This document shows positions 41,813 through 51,930 of a stretch of DNA of 64,000 bases, one piece after another. The stretch lies in the NCBI GenBank assembly GCA_013215055.1, contig JABSRQ010000009.1:62001-126000 (forward strand), read 5' to 3'. The stretch comes from Pseudomonadales bacterium (GTDB taxonomy: Bacteria > Pseudomonadota > Gammaproteobacteria > Pseudomonadales > DT-91). The translations under genes and the position numbers were made by a program. Each line of letters opens with the position of its first letter. Position 1 is the first letter of the stretch. The notes under the pieces were generated by a model that was given only the letters and a program-made list of their open reading frames with translations, made no database searches and was not told where the DNA came from.

Positions 41813-44800
41813 TCACGATGTAAATTGATCTAGCAGCGCTAACATACGGTCTCTTGATACCGGTTTGAGGCAAACTGCTACGGCTCCTAGAGACTTAAGC
41901 TGTTTAATTTGTTCCTGATCATCCACCCCAGTGACTGCGATCACCACTGGCATAACGTCGGTACTTTTACGTAAAGAGATCAATACCTCAAAGCCATTTA
42001 ATTTAGGCATTTGCACATCCAGGAAGGTGATATCGGGTTGCCAGTCAAGCAAGCGTTGCAGCGCCTCTTCACCATTCACAGCCTCTTCGATAAGATTAGC
42101 CTCTGATGAAACCATTTTGCGTAGCACCAGACGGTTCACACTCACATCATCGGCGATCAAAATTTTTACAGCATGCCCGGTTTCAATAGACGCGGGCTTG
42201 TCCAATTCATGAACACCCTCTTCTTGCCTGCCCTTGGCTGACTCGCCTACCGGTTCCGTCTTCAGTCCATATTGATATTGAATGTGGGTATATTCAGCAA
42301 TTAATTCTAATAAACGTTGGCGTCTATAGGGCTTAGCCAGAAAAGCATCGGCACCCTGCTCTATGATATAACTGCTTTCTTCCATAAAGGCACTGGCCGT
42401 CACGGCAATAATCGGCACGGTACTTCCCTCAGGCAGATCCCGTATCGCCGCCATGGCAGCATAGCCATCCATCACCGGCATACGAATATCCATTAAAATA
42501 ATATCGACATTTTTCTGCCTATGTTTATCCACCGCAATCTGGCCATTTTCCGCCTCTATCACCAAAAAACCCACGGCCGTTAAGATTTTACTGGCAACCA
42601 GGCGATTATCAAACTGGTCATCAACGATAAGCACGGTGATCTGCGGGCTATTTTCTAGCAACGATATAATGGGGCCTTTATCCATAAACTGCATTTTTTT
42701 AGCAGCAAAATCCGCCACCATGAAAAAATGAAAGGTGGTGCCACTCGCCATTGTGTCACTAGCAGCCAAATCAGGTGATGGGCCACGCTGAGTCACCTCA
42801 TCGATATGACTGGAAAAAATAATATCGCCGCCCATTAAACGCGCATATTGGCGGCTAATCGCCAAGCCCAAACCCGTGCCTTCACCCAGAGTTGTGCCCG
42901 AATGAGTTTGCTCAAAACTGGAGAACACCTTGGTGTATTCTTCCACTGCAATGCCCCTGCCGCTGTCTTCAACATCAATACTCAGATGGCATTGTTTTTT
43001 ATCAATAACATCACAGCGTAAATGAATGGTGATACCGCCCACATCGGTAAATTTAACGGCATTGCCGATAAGGTTAATCAAAATCTGACGTATCTTGCCT
43101 TCATCACTCAATATGGCCGCTGGGATATTCGCCTGGCTTAAAAAATTTAAATGAATATTTTTATCCGCACAGGGCAGATAAAAAATATCCGCCATCTGTT
43201 GCATCAGCTCTTGTAAATCCACAGGCTCATTTTGAATTTTCACATGGCCGGATTCAATCTTGGAAATATCCAGGATATCGTTAATCAGTTGCAGCAGATG
43301 GTTACCCGCATTATTGATGGTCTTTAATGAACTGAGCTGTTCCGGTTTTAAATCTTGTTCAAATAATAAAATTTCTGACAAACCTAAAATTGCATTTAAC
43401 GGGGTGCGAATTTCATGTGACATATTGGCCAAAAATGTACTCTTGGCCTGACTGGCATGCTCGGCTTTTTTCTCTGCCTGCTCGGCCAATAATTGTGCCG
43501 ATCGTCGTTCATCAACCTCATTGGCCAGGCGTCGATTCCAATAGCCCATCAGCCCTAAGGCCATCAATACAAACACCGAAACGGCCAAAATAATCATGAT
43601 GATATTGTGCCAATGAATAATTTTTTCAGGTTTATAATTTATCCATTTATCATAAATCAGTTTATGCTCCTGTTCGGTAAAATCATCCAGCACCCGATTA
43701 ATCATCGGAATTAATGGGGCGTATTCTTTTTTCACTAAAAAGGTGGGTTGATAGCTGTGATCTAAGGTCAAAGCTGTTTTTACGTTATCGATACCCAATG
43801 CACGTTGTAAATAATCCATCGATATCGCATTCGCAATCAAAGCTTGTTCACGCCCGCTGGATACCGCCAAAAGTATTTCTTTTAAACTGGTATAGGTATT
43901 GAGTTTTATCTCGGGGTAATATTTTTGCAAATAATCGAAGCTAGCCCCGCGCGCCAAGACCGCTATTTCGGTTCCAGATAATGCCTGCAAATTCGAAACT
44001 AGGGCATGCTCTCTTGCGATTAACACGACGATAGGAGAATGAATATAAGCCTGGCTAAACGCGTAGTCTTGGCGATATTCGGGTTTCCCCTGCAGTTGAA
44101 TGGTCATGTCGGCCTCACGACCTAACACATCAACAAAATCTTCTGCGGAAATGTCAATCTCGATAAATTTAAATCTAAGGCCCAGCTTCTCCCCCATAAT
44201 ATTTAAATAATCCTGACTCAGGCCTATACGCTCACCATCCGAATCAATAAATGAAAAAGGCGCAAAACCATCTAAAAAGGCAACGTTTAACACCGGCAAA
44301 GAAGCCAGCCAAGTTTTTTCAGTTAAGCTTTGTCCGCCTTTGTCATTATAGATATTCACCCACTTTCCAATAATGGCCTGGGTTTTTTGCGGGCCAATAT
44401 CTTGCTGGGCGATATTCAAGATCGAAACTAACTCGGGCCAGTCATCTCGTACCGCAATCGCAATCGCAATTTCCTGTCTATTATCAATAAACGCAAGCTG
44501 CAAGCCTGCCAACTGATCTCTTATAATAATGTGGTTTTCATAGCTAAATCCCACATAAGCATCAACCTGTCCGGCCATCAATAAATTCAGGCCATCCCTG
44601 GAGGTTTTAACAATCTGTAGTGTCGAGTCATCGCTCAATGAAAACGAGGTTAGCTTGCTTATAATTTTTCGGGTCGCTATTCGGCGGCCGTTTAATTCAT
44701 CCAGGTTTTGAGGCTGAAAACCACTGCGAGTATTGATATAGGTCGCCAGCTGTAAATGCGCCAATGTATCACTGGATAAAAAACCCTGCTTCTTCACGGC

Positions 44801-46615
44801 TCTGGGGTTGCCCCCCAAGAAACCATCAATCTGATTTTTTTGTAACAATGCAGGCAATGCAAACCAATCATCAACATACAGCTCAATATTAATACCCAAA
44901 CGTTTTTCCAGTGCATTAAAATAATCAACCACCACACCGGAATAACTGCCATCCTGATTCTCGATGATCATCGGCTCGCTGTATTTACCAAAGCCCAGCT
45001 TGATCGTACCGTGGCGTTTTAACCATTGCTTTTGCTCTGGGCTGAACAAGCCTTTTTTCACGGCAGGCATTTCAGCCATAAACAGCCAGCGATTAACGAT
45101 GGCATTAAGCTTTTGCTCGCCAATAATATGCAGTAATTTATTAATAATGCTTAATAGCGGCGCATCCTGCTTTTTTATCGCAAAACCGATGTCGACATAG
45201 TCCGAAATATAATTAGCCTGTTTTATGCCGCTAATACCCTCTTTATTAATAAAATATTGATCATAATCCCAGCCCAAGAAAACATCCGCTCGCCCTTCTA
45301 ACAATGCCTGAAAAGCCGCAGAGACATCGGCGGCAGCCACTATTTTTTGACTATTAACTTTTTCCTTTAACAACAGACGCACATACACATCGCTACGCAT
45401 ATAAGTCAGACTTAGATCATCAAGGTCACTGAGTTGATTGATGTCGATGCGGCTGTTTTCACGTAAATAGATCTTCGGAGAAAGTGAAATAAACTTGTCA
45501 CTAAAAAGTAGACCCTGCTGATCGGATCTTTTTTTGCTTGTGCCCATAAACCCCTGTACCGCACTGGCGTTTAATTTTCGTGCCTGATTTTTTAACTGTA
45601 TGGGTTTTAGCGTAATCGTTGAATCGATATAAGCGTTCATCAAATCAATAATATCGATATTAACCCCGATAAATTCACCATTGGGCTTGATGATCAAACC
45701 CGGTTCAATGTCTTTATTAACGCTTAGGACGATTTCAGGATGTTTAGCTAGCCAGTTTTTTTCAGCGTCCGTCAGCTCCAGCGTTTTATCGCTGTCTGCC
45801 ATATTCAGCCATTGATATTGAATGCGTTTTATCTGGCGTTGGCCTATAAGCCTTAACGCTTTATTCAGCACTGATTGCAACTGTGGCGCATCGTTACGCA
45901 CACTCAACGACAGCGGCACCATTTCAGGGGCGATATAATTGAGCTTCAAGCCAAATCGAGATTGATCCATAAGCAGGTAGTTATCGGATGATAAACCTAA
46001 ATAGACATCCACCCGGCCGGTCCACAGCGCATCAAAGCCCGCACCTGCATTTTTACTGTAAATCACCGAAGTCTCTGGTGACAAGCCAGCAACAATATCG
46101 TTGCTAAGTTTCATATTGCGTATCACAGCAATACGCTTGCCATTGAGGTCTTCAAAGCCATCCAGGGTAAATTCACTGGGGTTGCGAGTGTAAGCAGCCA
46201 GGCGAGATTCATACAGCACCGCAGTCGTTAGCAGATTACTGTTACGCGCCTGGGCCTCACTGGCCATCCATACCCCATCAACTTGACGGTTCTTTGCTGC
46301 CTGAACGGCTTTGCCCCAAGGCATGAGATGTGAAGTGATACGAATGCCCAATAAAGCTTCTAATTGCTTGGTGATATCGATTAAGGAACCTTGATGCACA
46401 CCACCTTCATCTTTGTAGATAAAAGGGGCTCCCTGATCACTGAAACTAAGCGATATATTGTCATGCTGGCTTAACCAGCGTTGCTCTTCATCACTTAGTT
46501 TTAATGGCATAGCTTCTTTAGCAGAGGCAAGAGAGGTCAATAGAAAACAGCCTATGACAATAAAAGCCCATAGCTGCCTGCGTTGAAAACGATGTGAGCA
46601 TAAAGTATTAAGCAC
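41813..46615 (-). CDS. BvgS-like hybrid histidine kinase with four solute-binding domains and two receivers
   Basis: A 1600-residue sensor. Signal peptide to about residue 32; four consecutive SBP_bac_3 (Venus-flytrap) domains at about 35-275, 280-510, 520-765 and 775-1000, each beginning with a conserved EQ(R/K)WLxxHxxI-like stretch; one membrane helix (about 1003-1025); HisKA with phospho-acceptor His about 1067 (SHEIRTPLNA); HATPase_c with N-box LINLIGNAVKF and DSGRGIA; receivers with Asp at about 1372 (LMDIRMPVMDG) and 1532 (FLDVQMPKLNG). No HPt domain. Periplasmic ligands, probably amino acids or small acids, would control autophosphorylation. A paralogue lies at 55343-60025 on the other side of the P450 cluster. 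Confidence 0.92.
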   Translation of the reverse strand: MLNTLCSHRFQRRQLWAFIVIGCFLLTSLASAKEAMPLKLSDEEQRWLSQHDNISLSFSDQGAPFIYKDEGGVHQGSLIDITKQLEALLGIRITSHLMPWGKAVQAAKNRQVDGVWMASEAQARNSNLLTTAVLYESRLAAYTRNPSEFTLDGFEDLNGKRIAVIRNMKLSNDIVAGLSPETSVIYSKNAGAGFDALWTGRVDVYLGLSSDNYLLMDQSRFGLKLNYIAPEMVPLSLSVRNDAPQLQSVLNKALRLIGQRQIKRIQYQWLNMADSDKTLELTDAEKNWLAKHPEIVLSVNKDIEPGLIIKPNGEFIGVNIDIIDLMNAYIDSTITLKPIQLKNQARKLNASAVQGFMGTSKKRSDQQGLLFSDKFISLSPKIYLRENSRIDINQLSDLDDLSLTYMRSDVYVRLLLKEKVNSQKIVAAADVSAAFQALLEGRADVFLGWDYDQYFINKEGISGIKQANYISDYVDIGFAIKKQDAPLLSIINKLLHIIGEQKLNAIVNRWLFMAEMPAVKKGLFSPEQKQWLKRHGTIKLGFGKYSEPMIIENQDGSYSGVVVDYFNALEKRLGINIELYVDDWFALPALLQKNQIDGFLGGNPRAVKKQGFLSSDTLAHLQLATYINTRSGFQPQNLDELNGRRIATRKIISKLTSFSLSDDSTLQIVKTSRDGLNLLMAGQVDAYVGFSYENHIIIRDQLAGLQLAFIDNRQEIAIAIAVRDDWPELVSILNIAQQDIGPQKTQAIIGKWVNIYNDKGGQSLTEKTWLASLPVLNVAFLDGFAPFSFIDSDGERIGLSQDYLNIMGEKLGLRFKFIEIDISAEDFVDVLGREADMTIQLQGKPEYRQDYAFSQAYIHSPIVVLIAREHALVSNLQALSGTEIAVLARGASFDYLQKYYPEIKLNTYTSLKEILLAVSSGREQALIANAISMDYLQRALGIDNVKTALTLDHSYQPTFLVKKEYAPLIPMINRVLDDFTEQEHKLIYDKWINYKPEKIIHWHNIIMIILAVSVFVLMALGLMGYWNRRLANEVDERRSAQLLAEQAEKKAEHASQAKSTFLANMSHEIRTPLNAILGLSEILLFEQDLKPEQLSSLKTINNAGNHLLQLINDILDISKIESGHVKIQNEPVDLQELMQQMADIFYLPCADKNIHLNFLSQANIPAAILSDEGKIRQILINLIGNAVKFTDVGGITIHLRCDVIDKKQCHLSIDVEDSGRGIAVEEYTKVFSSFEQTHSGTTLGEGTGLGLAISRQYARLMGGDIIFSSHIDEVTQRGPSPDLAASDTMASGTTFHFFMVADFAAKKMQFMDKGPIISLLENSPQITVLIVDDQFDNRLVASKILTAVGFLVIEAENGQIAVDKHRQKNVDIILMDIRMPVMDGYAAMAAIRDLPEGSTVPIIAVTASAFMEESSYIIEQGADAFLAKPYRRQRLLELIAEYTHIQYQYGLKTEPVGESAKGRQEEGVHELDKPASIETGHAVKILIADDVSVNRLVLRKMVSSEANLIEEAVNGEEALQRLLDWQPDITFLDVQMPKLNGFEVLISLRKSTDVMPVVIAVTGVDDQEQIKQLKSLGAVAVCLKPVSRDRMLALLDQFTS

Positions 46616-47069
46616 TAAACACTGACCATATAAGTAAAACCATTAGCAATGGAAGCAACGGCTTATTGAAGCGACTGGTTACGGTATTGCGCCTCCAAAT
46701 AATAGTTCAACTACTGTGTATTAAGCGAATTTTGGAAAAAATAAACAAGCCGAGAGGGCGCACCAGGTCTGGACTGCGATGGAAAATGGCCGGCATTAAC
46801 AGCCGAACCCCCTATAATAATCACATCGATATGTGAATCTATAGGTCTGATAATTACGGCGTATCTACGGGATTTTCATGCAATAAAATAGACTGTAAAT
46901 ACATAAATAAAACTGCCCTGGCGGCTATTGCCGGCCTCTATTGCGCCCTTGTTTTGTAGCCCCACAGCCATTCATCTCAGGCACATCACCCCCGCGTAAA
47001 TTCGCTGCCGCACCTTCTCCTTACAACCCCCTCACTACTGCAGTGTCTATTTAATAGTCAAATTAATTA
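46616..47069. other. Gene-free stretch between kinase and P450
   Basis: About 450 bases, no credible open frame. The kinase promoter (leftward) and the P450 promoter (rightward, listed separately) lie here; no RNA gene seen. Confidence 0.4.
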
Positions 47070-47127
47070 TTGTACGCGCTAAAAAGTTTGTCTATAGTTG
47101 CAAATACCACTGCCGAACGTACGTTCG
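47070..47127 (+). promoter_or_regulatory. P450 promoter with palindromic operator
   Basis: TTGTAC (47070-47075), a 17-base spacer and TATAGT (47093-47098) form a probable sigma70 promoter. Just past the expected start point is a perfect 14-base palindrome, CGAACGTACGTTCG (47114-47127), flanked by TGCCG (47111-47115) and CGGCA (47133-47137). Such a site downstream of the -10 is where a TetR-type repressor would block transcription. Confidence 0.65.
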
Positions 47128-47177
47128 ATAGACGGCAATGGAGATAAAAATAAAACGTCAATTTTAAGGATTTGAAC

Positions 47178-48536
47178 ATGGCAAAAGCAGAGATCAATAA
47201 GGCATATTTAAGCCGCCCGGATAACCACGATTTAGATCATATCGATGGCACCGACGGCATACCGTATTTTGGTGAAAGCTTAAAAAGCATCTGGGGCATG
47301 GAAGACCTGTTAAAAAGCCATGCCGAAAAATGGGGTAACGTCTCGCGGGTAAAAATCTTGCACCAACGTGGCATATTGGTTTTAGGTGTAGATAACTACC
47401 AGAAAATTTATTTAGATAAAGATAAAAACTTCTCCACCGAGATGGGCTTTGCCGAATCCCTGGGCCAGTTCTACAACGGCGGCATTCTGATGAAGGACTT
47501 TGCCGATCACAAATTCCTGCGCCGCATGATGCAAGGTGCATTCAAAAATGCAGCCATGAAAAACTACGTGGCCATGATGAACCCGGTCATAGAAGCACAT
47601 CTTGAAACGTGGGATAAAATCGACAACTTTCAATTTTTCCCGGAAATCAAAAAAGCCTTATTAGAGGTGGGTGCCAAGGTCTTTATAGGTGTTGAACTTG
47701 GTGATGAAGCAGATCAAATTAATCAGGCATTCCAGGATATCAATGACGGTTTATTAGGCCAGGTCCGCAAAGAATGGCCAGGCACAAAATACGGTAAAGC
47801 CAAGAAGGCCGAACGTTATTTACATGATTATTTCTCTCAAGAAATCGATAAACGCCGCCGCGGAGATGGCGTCGATATGTTATCGCTGATGTGCAGGGAA
47901 ATAGATGATGACGGTAACTTTTTTGCCAAAGAGCTGATTATCCCACAGGCCTCATTTTTACTTTTCGCCGCACATGACACCACCACATCGGTGTTAAACC
48001 ATATGACCTATTACACCGCGATGCATCCGCAGTGGCAGGAAAAAATGCGTGAAGAGTGCCTGGCTTTAGGCAAAAATCAGATTGATTACGAAGATCTGGA
48101 AAAAATGAACGTGGTGGATAACGTCTTCCATGAAAGCCTGCGTTTACGCCCCTCGGTGGCCTTTGTTGCCCGCAGAACCATCAATGCCTGTGAGATTGAC
48201 GGTGTACAAGTGCCTGCCGATACCATGGTGTTTTTATCACCGATTATGAATCACCGCGACCCACAGTTCTGGAGCGATCCAGAAACCTTTGACCCCAACC
48301 GTTTTTTGCCAGAACGGGCCGAACATAAAGGCCATTCATTCGCCTATCACCCCTTTGGTGGGGGTGCCCATAAATGCATAGGCATGCACTTTGCGGTGAT
48401 GTTATCCAAAACCTTTATGCATCAGATGTTAATCAAATACGATTACAGCTTGCCGACCAATTTCAAAACCCGTTTTGAATGGGTGCCATTACCCAAGCCA
48501 GCCAAGTTACCGATTAAGTGGCAACGTCGCACATAA
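47178..48536 (+). CDS. Cytochrome P450 (first of two paralogues)
   Basis: A 452-residue soluble P450 monooxygenase. The I-helix oxygen-binding motif is AAHDTTTS, the K-helix ExxR is ESLRLRP, and the haem-thiolate loop FGGGAHKCIG puts the axial cysteine at residue 400. It hydroxylates an unknown hydrophobic substrate with electrons from a ferredoxin system not encoded here. The ATG at 47178 has AAGGA seven bases upstream; the TTG six bases earlier is less likely. Close in sequence to the P450 at 51931-53316 (for instance DKDKNFSTEMGFAESLG against DKDKNMSSEMGYQETLG). Own promoter and operator; a terminator follows. Confidence 0.95.
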   Translation: MAKAEINKAYLSRPDNHDLDHIDGTDGIPYFGESLKSIWGMEDLLKSHAEKWGNVSRVKILHQRGILVLGVDNYQKIYLDKDKNFSTEMGFAESLGQFYNGGILMKDFADHKFLRRMMQGAFKNAAMKNYVAMMNPVIEAHLETWDKIDNFQFFPEIKKALLEVGAKVFIGVELGDEADQINQAFQDINDGLLGQVRKEWPGTKYGKAKKAERYLHDYFSQEIDKRRRGDGVDMLSLMCREIDDDGNFFAKELIIPQASFLLFAAHDTTTSVLNHMTYYTAMHPQWQEKMREECLALGKNQIDYEDLEKMNVVDNVFHESLRLRPSVAFVARRTINACEIDGVQVPADTMVFLSPIMNHRDPQFWSDPETFDPNRFLPERAEHKGHSFAYHPFGGGAHKCIGMHFAVMLSKTFMHQMLIKYDYSLPTNFKTRFEWVPLPKPAKLPIKWQRRT

Positions 48537-48555
48537 GCCGACATTAATGATGCTC

Positions 48556-48592
48556 AAAGCCCTTGCCTCAATGCTGATGCTAGGGCTTTTTT
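48556..48592 (+). terminator. Rho-independent terminator after the P450 gene
   Basis: AAAGCCCT (48556-48563) pairs with AGGGCTTT (48582-48589); the stem is followed by a run of T to 48592. It lies 20 bases after the P450 stop. Confidence 0.75.
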
Positions 48593-48701
48593 AGAGCACT
48601 TCATTTTTGCAACACCCCGTTGTGTTTATGTTTATATCTGCAGTACATCCGTTAGCGTAAACTGACAATTAATTCTCCCCTTTTCGCGGCTTATAAACCT
48701 T

Positions 48702-49343
48702 ATGAAAATCACCCTATTTGGATCAACCGGCGATTTAGGTCAGGCCTGTTTACAACAAAGCCTGGATGCAGGACATGATATTACCGTGTTAGTACGCGAC
48801 CCGGCCAAGCTTGCCGATAACATCAAAAACCGCATTACCGTGATTAAAGGTGATGCACTGAATGTCGATGATGTTATGTCTGCACTGCCCGCAGGCACCG
48901 AGGCGATATTATTTGCGATTGGGGTGGATGAAAAAACCTCACCCGCCAATTTATGTACCGATGTCACTCGCCATATTCTGGCCGGCATGCGAGCAAACAA
49001 CATCAAAAAATTAATCTGGTGTGGAGGTGGCAGCAACTTATTAGATGATGATGTCATCACCCTGGGTGCAAAGTTTGTACGTTTTTACGCAGCGACTTTT
49101 CTTAAACACCGCCATACAGACAAAGAACATCAACTTACATTGCTAGAAGAAAATAAGGATTTATGCTGGAGTGGTATTCGCCCCTTACAAATGCAACACG
49201 GCATAAAAAGAGCAAACTATCGCCTAGGTTTTAATGCCTTCAATGGTCTATCAAAAATAAGTTTTTCTGACTGCGCCCATGCGATGATACAGATGCTGAG
49301 CGATGATACCTGGATAGGAAAAGCGCCGATTATTCAGTATTAA
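48702..49343 (+). CDS. NAD(P)-binding atypical SDR (NmrA-like)
   Basis: A 213-residue protein with an N-terminal Rossmann motif ITLFGSTGDLGQACL (GxxGxxG, residues 3-17) and RDPAKL after strand two, typical of NmrA-like and other atypical SDRs that bind NADP as sensors or reductases. The SDR YxxxK pair is not clearly present. Function unknown; it lies between the P450 terminator and the convergent enoyl-CoA hydratase and may belong to the same catabolic island. Confidence 0.82.
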   Translation: MKITLFGSTGDLGQACLQQSLDAGHDITVLVRDPAKLADNIKNRITVIKGDALNVDDVMSALPAGTEAILFAIGVDEKTSPANLCTDVTRHILAGMRANNIKKLIWCGGGSNLLDDDVITLGAKFVRFYAATFLKHRHTDKEHQLTLLEENKDLCWSGIRPLQMQHGIKRANYRLGFNAFNGLSKISFSDCAHAMIQMLSDDTWIGKAPIIQY

Positions 49344-49435
49344 TTGTACATAATTACGCCGCAGGAAATACTTTCAACGATGCTATTACAATCTCAGACG
49401 ATCAATATTCATCGCCTGACAGTGCATACTTCGCT

Positions 49436-50209
49436 TTAATCGACGTGATTAATCAACTTCTTAAAATCAGGCTCACGTTTTTCCATAAACGCCATAATCG
49501 CTTCAATATTTTCTTCTGAACCTGCTTGTTGATGCATTAATTTATTTTCTATGTCCATCGCTTCTTGAATATGTGTACTGTGTGCCTGTTTTAAACATTG
49601 CTTGGTTGCCTGTAAGGCATTCACCGGCCATTGGGCAATCTCTGCGGCCGTGGCCATCGCCTTATTCATTAACTCATCTTCGGCCACACACGCGGTGGCG
49701 ATGCCTAGATCTTCGGCCATCTCGGCGGTAATCCATTTGGCGGTATACATTAGCTCGGCCGCTTTTCTGGCGCCGATATTGGCTTGTAACATATAGCTGC
49801 TGGCAAATTCAGGCACTAATCCTAGGTTAACAAAGGGCATGCGCATTTTTAATGAAGGGGTTACATACACGACATCACAATGCAGCGCCATCGTTGCACC
49901 GCCACCTATAGCAATGCCATTAATTGCGGCGATAATCGGTTTATCGAACGCTATAAACGCGGCCACACAATCGTCATAGGCTTTACTGCCATCTTCAAAT
50001 TTAGCGCTTAAATCCATACCTGAACAAAAGTTGCCACCGGCACCTGCCAATACCACCACGTTTACCTGTGCATCTTCACGGGCGCTATTTAATGCGTTGG
50101 CCAAACCGTAAAAGGCCTCTTCATTAAGGGCATTCTTCTTTTTCGGGCGATTCATGATAATGGTTTTAATGCCATTTTCCTGGTTAATGTCTAAACATTC
50201 TGTCGTCAT
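49436..50209 (-). CDS. Enoyl-CoA hydratase/isomerase (crotonase) family protein
   Basis: A 257-residue crotonase-fold enzyme acting on acyl-CoA esters. The oxyanion-hole segments are GAGGNFCSGMDLSAKF (about 55-70) and GIAIGGGATMALHCD (about 97-111). A glutamate of the classical hydratase pair is not obvious at the second position (GLVPEFASSYML has one Glu), so it may be an isomerase or other crotonase member. Last gene of the leftward SRPBCC-P450-LLM-TetR-ECH run, 25 bases after the TetR gene, consistent with degradation of a CoA-linked intermediate. Confidence 0.88.
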   Translation of the reverse strand: MTTECLDINQENGIKTIIMNRPKKKNALNEEAFYGLANALNSAREDAQVNVVVLAGAGGNFCSGMDLSAKFEDGSKAYDDCVAAFIAFDKPIIAAINGIAIGGGATMALHCDVVYVTPSLKMRMPFVNLGLVPEFASSYMLQANIGARKAAELMYTAKWITAEMAEDLGIATACVAEDELMNKAMATAAEIAQWPVNALQATKQCLKQAHSTHIQEAMDIENKLMHQQAGSEENIEAIMAFMEKREPDFKKLINHVD

Positions 50210-50234
50210 AACGCTCTCTTTATAAAGGATACAT

Positions 50235-50813
50235 TTATTCGTCGATTAAGATGGCAGGCACCATCATTTTAATCAGGTATTGGCGGCGCTCATCGATAGG
50301 TTCCAGGCTAGATAATAAAATTTCCGATAGAAAGGTACGAAATACCCAGCGCATGATGTCGCGCGTATTCACATGGGCTTTAACAATGCCCTGGGCCTGC
50401 GCATCAAGCACAAAGGGCTCAACAATCGGGTATAACTCATCTTCCAGGGTTTTGAAGTTGCTGACCATAATACTAATCGCCAGCGGTAAATCATCACCGA
50501 GGAATTGCTGAAAGCTTTCATCCGACCTCACCATCTCCACCGATAAAATCACCCCTTCGGCCAAGAACTCACGAAACGACAGCTCCATGCTCACCAGTTC
50601 TTCAAACACGGTATGGGACATGCCTTTACCGTATTCGATAACAACGGCTTTGATAATGTCGTTTTTGGTTTTGAAATACCTATAGAAGGTTTGCCGCGTA
50701 AGCCCTAATTCGGCGACCAATTCATCGATGCGGAACTTGCTTAAACCGACTTGATAAAGCTGAGTGGTAGCCGCCTCTAATATACGCTGGCGTGTGCGGG
50801 CCGATTTTGACAT
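50235..50813 (-). CDS. TetR/AcrR-family transcription regulator
   Basis: A 192-residue repressor-type protein. The HTH is FRIDELVAELGLTRQTFYRY, residues about 22-41, followed by FKTKNDII, the TetR signature. The C-terminal ligand domain is specific to this protein and has no known homologue I can name. It sits inside the P450/LLM operon region and is the best candidate to bind the palindromes in front of the two P450 genes. A 78-base gap before it could hold its own promoter (TTGAAA near 50877), weakly supported. Confidence 0.93.
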   Translation of the reverse strand: MSKSARTRQRILEAATTQLYQVGLSKFRIDELVAELGLTRQTFYRYFKTKNDIIKAVVIEYGKGMSHTVFEELVSMELSFREFLAEGVILSVEMVRSDESFQQFLGDDLPLAISIMVSNFKTLEDELYPIVEPFVLDAQAQGIVKAHVNTRDIMRWVFRTFLSEILLSSLEPIDERRQYLIKMMVPAILIDE

Positions 50814-50891
50814 GGGGGTTCCGATAAAAAACAGGGCATTAAAATCTGTGTATTAAGCCCCTGCAGTATACCGTTTTCAACACCCTATAAG

Positions 50892-51929
50892 CTAGCGGCC
50901 CTGGATTTGTTTGATATCGGCGATGATGTTTTTCCACATATCATTTTCTGCAAAATAAGGGGCATAAATGCTTAAACGCGTGGCCAGATGGCCAAATTTA
51001 TCCACCAGTTTTTGCGCAATCTGATCGGGTTCGCCAATCACCGCAAACTGTTCAACAAACTCATCAGGAATAAGTGCTTCCATCTCGCTCATACGATTCT
51101 CTTTGGATAAACGATTCAGTTTAGGCTGTAAATCGCCATAACCTATAGCCAACATCGCAGGTTTATACGCAGGCGTTGAACCGTAAAAAGCCAATAAACT
51201 TCTAACGCTGTTATAGGCATGCTCAAAGTTTTTCTCGCAACTGCCGGTGATCACCATCGCGGCGATGGATAACATAAAATCATCGCCTGTAGACCCGCCT
51301 TTTTCGAAGCCAAGCTTAACATTCTCTACCACATGATCTTCGATATAAGCCATATTGTTAAACGGATGCACCATTAAACCATCGGCGACCTCACCGGCCA
51401 TTTGACACATTTTAGGGCCAAATCCGCCGGTGATAATCGGTGGCAGGCCATACTCACAGGGGCCGGGATTAAACATAGGTCCCATCAATGTATGGCGATA
51501 ATATTCACCCTTGAAATCTAGCCGTGAGCCGTTTTGAAAACAATCAAAAATGGCTTTAATCGCCTGAATTTGTTCACCCATACGTTTAGCCACAGGCGAG
51601 AATTCACAGCCAAAGCGTTTTTCAATATGCGGTTTAATTTGCGAGCCCAAGCCTAAAATAAACTGGCCCTTGGAGAAGGTTTGTAGATCCAGCGCCTGAT
51701 AAGCCAAATGCATGGGGTTACGTGGAAACGACACCGCAATCGATGTGGATATCGTGATATTAGGAGCATGCTCAGCGGCCAGGATCAGCGGGTAAAAGGG
51801 ATCGTGTGACCCCTCCATCGTATAGAGGCCATCGTAACCGACTTGCGCCAGTTCTTTTACGCTCTCTACCGCATTATCCAAGGTGGCATAAAACGGCCCA
51901 TCTACTTTAAAGGCTTTGCCATTGTTCAT
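50892..51929 (-). CDS. LLM-class (luciferase-like) flavin-dependent oxidoreductase
   Basis: A 345-residue TIM-barrel protein of the bacterial luciferase/F420 superfamily. The segments EGSHDPFYPLILAAEHA, ISTSIAVSFPRNPMHLAYQA and RGQFILGLGSQ-like FSKGQFILGLGSQ match the TIGR03617-type group, described as F420-dependent in mycobacteria. Whether this one uses F420 or FMN is not visible. It starts one base after the P450 stop (TGA T ATG), so it is translationally coupled to that P450, and probably acts on the same pathway intermediate. Confidence 0.9.
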   Translation of the reverse strand: MNNGKAFKVDGPFYATLDNAVESVKELAQVGYDGLYTMEGSHDPFYPLILAAEHAPNITISTSIAVSFPRNPMHLAYQALDLQTFSKGQFILGLGSQIKPHIEKRFGCEFSPVAKRMGEQIQAIKAIFDCFQNGSRLDFKGEYYRHTLMGPMFNPGPCEYGLPPIITGGFGPKMCQMAGEVADGLMVHPFNNMAYIEDHVVENVKLGFEKGGSTGDDFMLSIAAMVITGSCEKNFEHAYNSVRSLLAFYGSTPAYKPAMLAIGYGDLQPKLNRLSKENRMSEMEALIPDEFVEQFAVIGEPDQIAQKLVDKFGHLATRLSIYAPYFAENDMWKNIIADIKQIQGR

Positions 51930-51930
51930 A

